Part shown: positions 13,934 through 26,597 of the stretch, piece by piece
Layout: every line of letters starts with the position of its first letter
How positions within the stretch are numbered: position 1 is the stretch's first letter
DNA from: Taeniopygia guttata
Lineage: Eukaryota > Chordata > Aves > Passeriformes > Estrildidae
DNA: 64,000 nucleotides
Direction of reading: 5' to 3'
Assembly (NCBI RefSeq): GCF_048771995.1
Contig: NC_133032.1
Coordinates: 27,243,501 to 27,307,500 of the forward strand
Notes under the pieces: model-generated
The model's database searches: none
What the model was told of the DNA's origin: nothing
The model's input: only the letters and a program-made list of their open reading frames with translations
Program-made: the position numbers and the translations under genes

Positions 13934-16900
13934 GTGAGTACTTTGCTACAGACTTTGCGTTTTAACTGAGTATTTTTTTCCTTTAGCTGCCGCAAGCAGT
14001 ATCAACTGGTGGCTTTTCTTTAGATGCAGGAGTCAGATGTTTAGACTCAAAGTCCAGCAAAGAGTGCCGCAAAGAGGGAGAGACTTCATTTCCTCTGCAG
14101 ATTTGAAACAGCAGGACAACGACTATACTTGGAAGATTATTACAACTAACATTTGGTTGCCATAATCTCAGTCTCAGGTATTTTAAACTCCGAGTCAGTT
14201 CTTGGAAAGGAAGCCATGCTAAAGCTGAATAAGCTAATTCTGATCAATAGCTTGAGTTGGAAGAAAAGCTCTTGCTCTTTTTGAAGCGATTTCTCCACTG
14301 CAGTGGATCCAAGAGGCTTGATTCAAGCAGAGTGCTCTGTCAGGCTGTTTCAAATCAGTCTGAGACAACTAGCATCTGAATCAATTAATATTTTGAGAAG
14401 TACAGGAAGATTTTAGGAGAAACAAATTAAGGCATAAGCCAATTTCACTCAAAGTATGTTTGAAATTTACAAGAAACTAATGAATGAGGTATCAGTGTAG
14501 CAAATGTATGCTGCACCCCAAAAAACCAGAATATTTTTGGTGATTTTTTAAAATATTTTACTTAGAATAATTGATGTAAACTTCATTTTTAGTAACTGTG
14601 TAAAACAAAGAAGTGCTACTAGCCTGTATTTTAAAATACTACTAGTATTGGCTAATATGTTAACAAAATTGCGATTTAAATGAGGGAAAAGCCCATAACA
14701 AAGGGAAATTAGAGGTAGGGAGAAAAATGGCAATTTGGATTGGGGGAGGAGTGTGTGAATGGTCAGTCTGACTCAGTACTCCAGGAATTAGCCATGAAAG
14801 TGTCATGGGAAACATGTAAAGATAAAAACCTTCCTTCCTGAGTGTCTTATGGGCAGACACAGAGACAGGAAGTGCAGCTGTCAGTGCAGATAGGGACAGC
14901 AAGGGCCGGCTGGAGGAATTGCTGGGCACCTACTTGGGCAAAGCTGTCAGCCTTTGCCCTTTGGAGCCTTCTGCCCATTATTTAATTTCACTAGGAGACA
15001 TTTATTACTGTCTGTGAAGGCTGCAAATACCTGTATCCACAGCAGATTCCTCTGAATTATTATTTAAACTGAATTTGAGGATTATAATCAAGTTTACTTT
15101 GTGTGTAATATACACAGAACAATGCTGAGGAGGTAGATGTGATTAAAGCACGTCCTGCTCTGACCTTTTCTCCTGTCAAATAATGCCTCATGTGAAATGG
15201 TTCATTAACAAGGAGCCATGTGACCAATTGCTTGATGAATCCATTTATTTGAATATTTTATGACTTTTATGTCAGAGAGTCACTGAGTGCCCTTTAAATT
15301 GCCTTTCAGTAATCTGTATGTTTGTCCTCACATTGTGCATATTGCATAGTTTGTAATGTTGAGTTTTAAAGCATTTCAGCTCCCTGGTGTAGCCATGTGA
15401 CATTTAAGGTGTATTTAGCTTTTTAGTGCAGTGTCTACATTTACTAATGTTGCTCATGAAAACTTAATAGTTATTATTCTAGTAATATTCTAAATGTTGA
15501 ATTAGAGTTTTATGTTTTTGATTCAGGACAGATAGGTATTTAATGGCATTGAGTTTATCTATCTCGAATCTTATTGGAGAGTAATTTTGAAAGCCCAGTG
15601 GTAAAAATTTGGCTCTTCGATGTCTATTTTAGATCTATAGGGAAGTGAGGGACAGCATTCTAAAAGTTTTCTGGGAAGAAAGAATTTTAAGAAATTGAAG
15701 GAAAAATGATCTTGGAAACAAAGCAAGGGTGTAAAAAAAGGAGCAACCATGCAGACTCTCAGAACATGTCCAGATTCACAGTTAGAGAATTACTCAGCTC
15801 CAGTTCTACCTGCAAGGACTGTTTGTTTCTCAAATAACTCTTCCAAATGAATAAACAGAAGCTGATGCTGGTATCCAGGTGTTCACCAACATAGGGGCAC
15901 CAATATCCTTTATGCTATACTGATTCTGTGCGTCTTGGATCACTTTTAGGGCACAGAGCACAGACTTTTCCCACTGATAGATCAGTGGGATTAGGATTGT
16001 TTCAGAAAAAATAATGAAATCTCCTCTGGAAAAAAAAAAAACAACACCATTACACAGTTTTTCACATACTGGAAAGTTGCTTTAATACTTTAGAAAAGGT
16101 GATTCTGGCAGTAATTTTAGCTTGCATTGTAAGATTAGGTGGTATCTGCTTTAAGTGCCTTTTTACTGTCATCGTTTTGTTGGTGCGCATTCATTTCATT
16201 CTGAGAATGTCTGCCAGAAGGACTCAAAGCATTTGTATAGGAAGAAGCAAATAAATTTTAAAATTAAAAACAAAAGAGTATCAGTAGAACTTAGCAGCAT
16301 TGAGGTTTACATGACTGTCATATCTCAGTTTTGGAGCAAAGGCTTTAAAATCTGTCAAATTCCAGTGGTTCCTACTGTTTGGTTGGGCTGCATTCTGAAC
16401 AGTCATATTTTCTCTCTATAGAGTCAGGAGGGGCTGATGGGCTCTTACCTATCTGAAGTTGCTCTTCACAGTGAAACCAGAAAAAACTCTCTTGAAAAAC
16501 AAGGACAAATTACTCACTTCTGTATATTTGTCTTATGAAACCATTTTAACTTTACAATGGAGGCAGAGTACCCCTGGGGACAGAATGAAGAAAACCATAT
16601 GGAGAATTGTACAATTCCTTTCCCCTCATAGTTACTTCACAGCAAAATAGATTTATTTTAATCATTTTCATTTTCTCTCACAACTCTGTGTTTGGTTTTT
16701 TAATTACTTCCTGTGCTGTTAATACAGTTGTGTATTTCCCAGCTTTAGTATTGCTGCCACCTTCCCTGATGAGTAACTGAGTGAAGCTCTGAATCAGATA
16801 ATTAGATTTACAGTTTAGTGGGAAAATAAAACTAGGCTTTTGACCCCCAGGTTATAAGTTGGACCACAAGAAACTTCAACTTTTTCAGAAAATTTAACCT

Positions 16901-19900
16901 TCCTTCAGAAAATAAAGCCTTCCAAGAGAGCTAATTTTAATGTAACTACATTGAAAAGAGCAGTTGCAGCAAGTAGGTTAGAAATACAGATTTTATGTGA
17001 AGGAAATACCCAATTGGTATTGTTTTTATGAACTTCAAGAAAGAATGTTGGCATTTGCTCTATGTCCAGAGGAGCGGGCACTGCAGGAGATGAAGGGAAT
17101 GCAATCCTTTTTTCTATGGCATTGTTATTTCATGTTGGTTTAAAGTGGCTGTAGGGTGATAATCTGAGGCAGTCTGAATCCTGGGTAATTCCCACTGAAG
17201 GCAGTTTCAGCATTTCTAACCTGTGTGACAGTCACATCCACTGCAGGAAGAGTGTCTGTGGTGAACCCAGCTGGGAAGACAGACCAAGTGACTTAAACTT
17301 GCTTGACAGAGCAGGGAAATTTGTATTTTGAACCTGTGTGAAAACGTGATTGATGTGAAGGTGAGGTGACAAAAGGTGAATGGATATGACCAAAACCAGT
17401 CACAAGAGGCATCACTGTGGTAATAGTTTCCTCCTGTGCCTGCCTGTGGTATTTTCAGCACCTGATTGAGTAGTCATGCTCCCACAGCACAAGTGCAAAT
17501 GGGAAATTACCCACCACTGGATTACATATATATATAATATAGTGCTGAAATTACTCTCCCCACTAGAAAAGCGGATTGTGCTAAGTTAATTGACATCTAA
17601 ATTCACTTCTGTATATCCATAATACATGGACTGGACTTTTGCAGTCCAAACTGCTAGGAAAAAGCCAGGTTAGACACTTTATTGTGCTTAGATGTAAGTA
17701 ATATTGCTGCTTGTTTGTTTTGCTAGTGGATCTTGTGCTCTGGAGTGGTTTTTATTAGGATATTGAAAACATTGTTTGAAAATAAGATCAGATGGCCAAT
17801 ATTTTTGCTACCAATGGGTAGTTTCTGTCTGAGAAGTTCAGGCCTGAGTGTAGTGGGGTTTTTTGTTTATTAAGTTTTATGAGAATACCTAAGCAAGTTA
17901 TTTGCTTTAGTCCACATGTAAAAATATTATGATAGGAGCAAAAGATTTCTTTTCCCTGTTGAAAGCTATATCAAAATGGAAGCGAACTAGTTATGTCATT
18001 TGTTGTAGACAAACCAAGTGGTCCTATGAAAAGGGCAGTTATTTTAATAAATCAGTCTTAATTTCAGAAGTTATAATTTGCTTTGACTTGCATCAGGTGC
18101 TCTGCACTGCTTGGTCAGGGAGTCAGGAAAATTGTTTGCAAGATTCTGTAGTCAAGGCTTACTGTCACTACAGCTCTGCCTACCTGATTATATCCAGTTC
18201 TTAGCTCTTGGGTCGTGGATACCATGGATAGGACATCTGACTGAGCCAGGCAAGAAGGAGAGCTCAGTGGAGGAGGAATTTAGAGTCTGGAGCTGTGTCA
18301 CAGGAGTTGAGTGGAGACAGGATGGCAGAAGTACCTAGTGCCAGATGTGAACAGACCAGCAGAAGGGAAAAAATAGGTCCTGGACCTAAGCTGGGAAAAT
18401 AGAAGACAGTTTTAAAGCAGGAGTGAAAGAAGTTTACACAGAAAATTCAAGGCAAGAGGTCTACAGCCATATAAGAAAGAAGAGATTTCTTGTGCTGGGT
18501 TTATTAATAATTTTTTTATATTTCCTTTTCAAAATATGACATGGTTTTTCTTTTCAATTCTTTTATCAGGTGTGCTTGGAAAGCAGCATTTACAACCTTC
18601 ATAAAAGCAGAAAGAAGGTGGGAGTTTAAATCTGAAAGAGTGACATCAGGTTATATAACTTTTCAGCATAAAAAGCTAATAACACTATTTTTTACCAATT
18701 TTTCTCCATATTTCTCAGTTTTCACTTCACTTTCCAGTTCTCACTAGGTAATTTCAGAGACTGGAATAGTGCAGCAGCAAAGTATTTATGCTAAATGGTG
18801 AAAGGTAGGTAACCAACCAAAATTCTTTCATGACAAGAAGGAATTGAAGTTCCTGGAGAAAGCAGATGGAGTCCCTGGTCCCAGGACTGACACAGACTAT
18901 GAGAGCTGCTACAGCAGGGCACAGAAAAAGGGAGATAATTTGGAATGGGGGGTGGGGTTTCCATAGCTTTTCCTTTCAGTCAGTAATGTTTGCATGCTCA
19001 TGATTCATAGTGCACTACCTGAACTTAAAAAGCTGCTGTGACAGCACAAGGGTCTGGTGGAAATCAGTTAAATTGACAGCTCAACACTGACTCAGGTATC
19101 ACCATCGGAACAGAGGTGATTGAATTCCTGATCATTCCATTCTTCATATTTACAGATGAGGGAATGAGAAAACAGCTCCAAACCAGCACATGTAATATAA
19201 TAGTTTTTAAGGGATCACTGACTCTTGCCAGCTGGGAGACAATGCTGCAGATAAGAGTGATGAAACCTTTGTCACACAGGTCCTAGTAGGCAGTGCAAGA
19301 TATCACAGGGCAAAGACAATGACTCTGAACTGTAGTGAACTGGAAAAGGTCTGCTTTTATATCAGAAGTGTTATAATCCTGTCTAGTTGAACCTTTTAAT
19401 CTTTAATTTTAGGCTATGCTAAAATGGACCTCTGGCTATGCAGAGCCTACCTTTTGCTATTAATTCCTCTACTTAATTATATCATCTGCCTTTCTGTGTG
19501 TGTGTGTTTGTTTCCTGGGCTGTCAGTGTGAATGAGTCACTTTTACGGGCATTGCAATGTCACTTTAGGCCTTTTTCTAAGGATGTCGTTTTTTGGCTAC
19601 TGTGGGAAACACTAGTTTTGTTTTCCTTTTTCCAGTTAGTGTGTTAGAGATAAATGACACACTGGAGGGAAAAAAAAAAGTTTGTGACTAAACATTCAGG
19701 GAATTTGAGAAATTGGTGTTGAAGAGACTGCTATGTTAAACAAAAAAAAAAAAGTCCTGTCTCCAAAGGCTGCAAGCTTCATGGACAAGACACTGAGTTT
19801 TATGCTTTTCTAGTTTTGGCAAAAAACATGTTGAGATCTTCTTTCTACTTTTGTTTTGGGTGTCAGGAGGAAAAAGCCTTGATTATAAGGCCAGGTAGTA

Positions 19901-22288
19901 AGGATCTGTAACTGGGAGCTTCCTTGATTGCTTGTGGTCTGCCTTGGCTACCTGTATTTCAGCCTGAGGGAAGCTAATGGCTCTAAATGAAAAGCGTTTA
20001 ATTAAATCAGAAAATATATCAGTGCCAATTATTACCTGCAGACCTTTGATCTCCTTTGTCAGGTAAAATTCTTGTTGTCTGTTATAAAATGTCTGATTAA
20101 AAGGTGGGGAGTTTGGGAGCAGTAGAATGCCAGTTCCTAAGGAATTGTCTGTGTGAAATATGCGTTAATGACACGATGATGTAGAATATTAATGCTGGAC
20201 TGATACCCGGCTGCCCCAATCTAGAATCCTTCTGGAGGAAAAGGCTTTATTTATTCTCAGAAGTTTTCAGAATGTGGCTGAAATAATCAGACAGTTAAAC
20301 ATGACCTATTTAAAATTGAAACATTTCCTATTTTTCTCATTATAGTTTTTCACTAACGTGTGCATTTGACATTTTACTGAGACAGATATAATAGATGAAG
20401 TATTTTGAATTTTGCACTCCATACAAATACATCAAAAAAACCCAGAATGTTTAAAAAAAGTAATTATACCAATATCATAAGAGGCTTACAGCTTTAAAGT
20501 TCTGTTACTGGGCAGCTGAACATCCAGTCAGAAAAACTGGACTTTTTCTAGAGGGTTTGGGTTTTAATTGAAAATCCAGTGCCAAGTATGCTTTGATCTA
20601 GGATTTCATTCTTCCTTTAGGAATAAGAAGATAAAATTCAACTACAGAAGTATTTGAGCATTTTATTACCAAAACCTTCACCCCACTCATCCCACCTCCA
20701 CCCAAGGCTGACCCAATGTTCTGGGCCTGTGTGAGCTCCTGGAAGGTCAGCAGGAGGATAAAGCAGGTTGTGCTTGCTCAGGAGACTTTGCAGCAAGGCA
20801 CATATGCTGCTGCACAGCCTGCACTGCTCCTGTTGGGAGCTGGCCCAAGCATGGAGATGCCCGGATTTTGGCACACTTTTGACCCTTCCTGTTAAGGGAA
20901 AGGTAGAAGTTGAGTGGAGGAATAGAAATACTATATCCTGGTAAGGGTTTTGTTCTCTGTACCAATGCAGTAATTTGTCCTCATTAACACACAGTGACAG
21001 TGCTGTATGGTAGCTCATGATACACAGACTTCTATTTCCGAATTTAAAAAAAAATTTAGGAACTTACTAAGGATTTCCATTTCTGCTTGGTTGCCTGTGT
21101 TCTGCTTGGGGAAAAGCTTTTGAGAATATGGGAAAACTGACTAAAAACTGATTACTGTATTTTGCAATCTAGATTTATACCCTGTGGATTCCTGAAAGAA
21201 GGAACCAAAGCCTCAATTTAAGTGATGAAAAACTAAATTAAAATAGAGTTTTGTTGAACTAGTGAGAGTTTTGATGGCATGTTTGGAAAAACTCAAACAT
21301 GGAAACTGAGGGCTCAGGGACAAACACAGAATTAATTAATGGGTTATTGAGGTTGTGGATAATTAGCAAGTTCCTTTATAAAGAGCCACAATTGTGCCAA
21401 TGATAACTTCTAAGGAAAACAATGTGCTAGAAATTTGCTCTTTCCCATTTAATTTTAAAAACAATAACTGCATTTTGTAATTTTTTATTCCAGTGACCTC
21501 ACTGGAGCCAGGCAGTTTGAAAGTTATTACTTTATATCTAAGTATCCAATATGAATAATTGATGGTATTTCTGCTTTAAGTGAGCCTGGAAAAATTCAAA
21601 CTATCATCAACTTTGTTTATATTGTATTGGTAATTGTCTGTGCAGTTCTTTGAATTTTTTAATTAATATTTCCCTCAATACCGTTTTATTAGTTTGGATT
21701 TATTTTAATTTTAGTTGATGTCAAAATAACATCATAAATCAGATGTCTCTCAACTCACAAAGACAGTCTTGGATGACTTCAGGTTACCATGTGCAGAGTT
21801 AACTTTCTGTTTTAAAGCATGACTGGACTTTTTATAAGGGGTAAATTAAAAGATTTTTTTGTAACTCTTTTTTTAACTTTTTTTTTTTTTTTTTGCTAAA
21901 AATGCAAAATTCTTCCAAGGTCAGGTACTACAAAACCTTGTATATAAAGGATTGTAAAACTGGAGTTCCAGTTAGAATTGCAATGAAAGATGCTACTTCT
22001 GTTTCTTTGAAAAATACTCTAGCTTTTGCTCATTTTTTTTCCATTTACAGAATATTTCAAAAATTGTGCATTGGAGATGGGATAGGAGATTTGCAATCTG
22101 CTGAGCACAACTGCAATCCTTGTCTTGTTTCATTGTGCTTACAAGATGGTGCTAAAAGACCTCACATGACCCCCAAAGCTCCCAGTTGGTGTGCCTGCCC
22201 ACAGGGCTGTGCACTGCCCCCCTGATGGCTTCTGCAGAACGCTCAAGGAACCTGACTGAGTTTGTCAACTCTCATTTTTATTATACAG
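13934..22288 (+). other. Presumed 5' UTR intron of TFPI
   Basis: If the first exon is at 13.6-13.9 kb, this is the intron leading to the first coding exon. It ends in a pyrimidine-rich tract and AG at 22287-22288. No coding exon is recognised in it. Further untranslated exons cannot be excluded because they leave no coding signature. A long T-rich run lies near 21860-21895. Confidence 0.35.
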
Positions 22289-22408
22289 GGAAGATGAAGG
22301 GAAGAAAAGAGGGACATTTCTTACCTTCACCCTTTATCTTGCTGCTCTTCTGTATCGCCGGGCGCACAACTGCTGAGCTGGATGGCAGCAAAGAAGAGCA
22401 TGCTGTGG
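22289..22408 (+). CDS. TFPI: TFPI exon: start codon, signal peptide, acidic N-terminus
   Basis: A T-rich tract and AG at 22287-22288 precede the exon. The ATG is at 22294, only five bases into the exon, so most of the 5' UTR must come from upstream exons. The product begins with a charged n-region (KGRKE), then a hydrophobic core (residues 14-22, rich in I, L and F) and a likely signal peptidase site after Ala27. The mature chain starts acidic (E, D, E, E at 28-35), like the acidic N-terminus of mammalian TFPI. The donor is G followed by GTAAGA at 22409, phase 1, splitting Gly39. If the exon is not spliced, the frame continues to a stop at 22594-22596, giving a meaningless tail. Confidence 0.88.
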
Positions 22409-25400
22409 GTAAGAGATCCTGGAAAACACCTAAAACTCAACTAATAAAAACCAAACACTCAAACACCCAAGCCCACTATGTTAAAATGCACTGTAGATGT
22501 AATTCTGTACTTGAACTTCTGTGGGAAACTTTGGAAATTGAGACTAAGCTAAAAATGGCCTCTAAGAGAGAGATGCTTAGAATTATCAAGCTTTAGCAAA
22601 ATTGCATTCTGCTGGGGCTTCTGTTTCCCAAGCTATTTGGAATATCTAATCCTAATCAAACACTGGGTTAGGTATCAAGGTGATTCTTTTAAAGGTCTTC
22701 TTTAGGAGCATGGAAAGGTTCATTGTTCAGGCAAAGAAACATAGAGCTGGTTAACTCAGGCTTTATTTGCTTACACAGAAAAAGCAAAAATATGACTAAT
22801 ACCATTGTAGATTGATTTTACAGATCTCATGAGTCACAGTTAATTTAAAAAGTTGGATTTAAGGATTATACAATTGCTCTCCTGGTAGTTTTCCTGGGCC
22901 TTAACAAAGGTCTTTGTATTGCCCAAGTGATTTGATATCACTGAATAAATAAAGGAGTTGGACTTGATCCTTGTTAATCCCTTCCAATTTAGGATAGTCT
23001 ACAATTCTATGACTAAAAACTCACCAGTTGAAAAATTTTGTTAGAAAAGCAGTGCGACTGTTAGAAATGGGGATGTTCTTGATTTTTCACCATGGTAAGA
23101 TCATTGTTTACTTCACTGAAATTAAGATCTATCAGAATTCTAGACTGGCTATCATTGTGAAGGGTATTTCAATTTCTTCCCAAACAATTCTGAGGAAGAT
23201 GAGGGGAAAATAAACTGCTGGGGCCACACTAAAGTACTCCTTTTGCCTTTGAGGATATGACTTGAAACTGTGATCACTTCCCTAAGCTGCAGAGGACTCT
23301 GAAGTGGCTGCTTTTGTTTGACAAGTCTGATTTGGAAGTGCAAATGAAAGTGCAGCTAAGGGGAATATTTTTGTTATCTTTTCTCCTATTTCCATCCAGA
23401 TTATTTCTCTCTATCAGATTTTTACAGCAGTGTTTTTTGAGGCAGAACTAGTGGCTGTGCACAGTCATGGCTACACTAAGATAGGACCATGTCACAATTA
23501 GTCACTACAATTTTAAATATGTGGTGTTGCAGGTCAAGTGTGTGACTAGAATGACTGTGTAGTAAAGACTGATTCATTCAGAATAAACTTGTTTCTTTTA
23601 AACTCTGAAGTACAAAAATTCCCTTTTTGTTTGAGGGCAAAGTCACATTTATCTTTGCCCCACAACCCTTAATGTCGTATAAATTCTTAGGCAAGCTTGC
23701 AGGTCATGAAGGCCAAATCAGCTTGCAAACTTTGTCACCATAACAAGAAATCTGATGGCTTAATTTTTTTCCCTCTATTTGCTTTGTTTATAAAAGAAAA
23801 TAAGTAAATAATCTCAAGGAAATTAAATAGTCATTTTACTGGGGATTATTTTTTCACTGGTTATTTTGCAACTGCTTACTTAGGATTATGTGACCACTAA
23901 CTGATTTAGTATGGGAAACAATTCTGAACTTCTGGCTTTAATTCTGAAGTAAAAACCCATCAGATGCGGGGCTTAGATATTAAACTAGGATCCTGGTTTT
24001 GTGACTATTGAGGACTCAGTTGCAGTGTTTACAATAAAAAAGCTTTTGCTGTACTGTCTTAACTAAATATTTAGATTGTTGTTAACTAAAATTTTGTTTG
24101 TGGTTTCTCAGGATTTAACTTCTGGACTCAGACTTTAAATGTTGAAATTTTGTGGGCTGCAATATCATTGATAATGTTTTTTTTAAGTTAGATGATTATA
24201 AAGCAATGACATTTTACCCCAGCATTCCATAAATTTCAGATATTAAAGGATAAAATTGTGTGCAGCCATTATTTTTAATACCGTACTTCTGGATCACAGT
24301 GAGTACAAGTGCTTTGTGAATTTCAGAGGTGGGGTTTTGTCTATTTTAATTACAGTAATAATCAAGATTGCAGGGTCAAGCCCAATGTATTAAAAATATT
24401 TTTCATTTGTTCTCTTCCAGCAAAACCTGTCATTTTTCCATCAATAGATAAGTGCAATAACAAAAATGAAAGGTATAAAAATAACCAGGCTATGTATATT
24501 GTTCATTAATCCCTTATGTGGTAGGCATCACTTTAGCTGATGTTCCAAAGCCTGAAGAAAATTACTCACAAATTGAATGTGCTTTTTATTCATATGTGAA
24601 AGCTTGCCAAGAATAAATGTGCCCGCCTATAAAAAAATGTAGGAAACACAGGGTAGGAAGAGCACTGAGCAGTGTGTGGGTGGGAAGCTGTCAAATTGAC
24701 AAAGATGGAGAGAAAAGAAACAGCTATTCATTAGTGACAAGGTGCTTAGTATTGATACTGCTTATCAAAGTGAGACATTGCCAAGGAAGGCTGCAAAGAT
24801 GACAGCATGTCTTTATAATTAAGGATAACCATGGAAATTCTCATAAGGTTAAGAACACATAACCTAAGCAAACTAAAACAAAGTATTTTTGCATAAAAAG
24901 TCAGAAATATACGTGATCTTTATTCTCCCAATTCATATATCTCTGTTCTAAAACGCAACTCCTCCATAACACACTTACCTTTCATATTTATTGTGCTGCA
25001 TAGAAATCATTTTCTCAGTGTGCAGTATAGAAATCAGTTCATTTTCTAATTAAAAGGAGGTCTTTTTATCCTTCAGATTATCCACAAGAGTCTGAAAACC
25101 AAATTAGAATCTTTTGTTACGCCTCCATCCAGAGGAAAGGCATTGTTTTCACTTGTACTAATGTAAGAGGATTAGAGACATTATTCACCACTTCTGCTTT
25201 TGTAATACTGCCCTGCTTTCTGGTGAAGTGATAACAGAGCCTTGCCTGGATCACCCACAGCCCTGTGTGCCTCAGGGCTGCATCAGGGCTGGCTGCAGCT
25301 TATTAGAGAAAAACTGCTTCTTCCAGGGCAGAAATGACTGCACTGAAATGAGGAGTGGTGTCCAAGCTGTCCCCTTGAGCGGCCAAAATTGCCACGAGGG

Positions 25401-26554
25401 TGACAACAAAGGTGAGAATGGCTGTGCTGTATAGGGACAGTCTTGGCCCCACCTTGTTGGACAGCTGCAAAAAGCAGGAAGGCTGAAGGACTGGAGGAAG
25501 AAAAATAGTGACAAAAAATACCTGCAATAAGCTCATTTTCATTGTCAGCCATTTCATGGGCATTACTTTGCTCTTAATGCATACTGGGGAGTGCAGTGGT
25601 TCTTAGAACACAGTAATGGGTGTTTAGTGCTCATGCAGCTGATGTAAGGAAGTCATTATATTAAAAAGCTGGGGAGGGGCAGGAAAAAAGGGAGAGAATT
25701 TTTTGCTGGGGATTTTTTCAGTTTTAGAATGGAAAGTTATAACTTCTGTGTGACAGTGACCAGCTGTAATCATTATTTATGGTATTTAAAACAAAATGGT
25801 CTTGGTCTAGGCTAATACAGTCCTACAATTATTCAGGAATTATTAATATATTTGGACCAGATATCTAAATTGGAGGAGTCAGAAATATCCAACAGGACCA
25901 GATCTAACATGAGGGGTTAAATTAACTTTTTTTAAAATGACAAATGGAATGTGCTATGCTTAAGAAGGAGAATTAATGCAATCATAAATACAAGATGGAA
26001 ATTTAATGTTGAAGCATCTGTATAACAAGGTTCTATTTGCTGGAAAGTCAATGGAAGTTGTAGAGCATTCAAAAATAAATTCAATGTTGTTTTAAAAACA
26101 AAGGCAAGTGATTTTGTGTTGGATTAAGGAAAAAAACTAGAATAATTATTCCACTCTATTTGCCACTAGTAATGCATCAGATAGGGGATTATATTCAATT
26201 CTCCACAGTGCATTTTGCCAGAAATCCAGACTAATAGGAATCATCCAAATAGGAGCTATGAGAGGATTAAAAAGCAAGGCCAATAAAAAGATGGGAAGAA
26301 ATGAGTTTATTTAGTATGGAGAGAAGAGGAGACAAAATTTTCCATTAAAAAGAGCAGGCAGAGGTTTGGGCTACTGAAGTGATGCAGTGAGCACAGGGCA
26401 GCTGCTGTACCACCAAGACTTCAAGCAGCCAGGGAAACAACTGACCTTGGAGAGCCCAAAATCAAGGTTGAGAGTATAGAAATCAACCTTCTCTCATGCA
26501 GCAGCCTTGAATTGCAAGCTACAAATGGTGTATTGGAAAATTGAAAGTGATTTA

Positions 26555-26597
<43 letters not shown>

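Noticed and set aside
13630..13995. Overlapping 111- and 121-codon open frames on both strands at the CpG-enriched block
   Set aside because: No protein similarity and open on both strands. Consistent with an untranslated exon or promoter rather than a coding gene.
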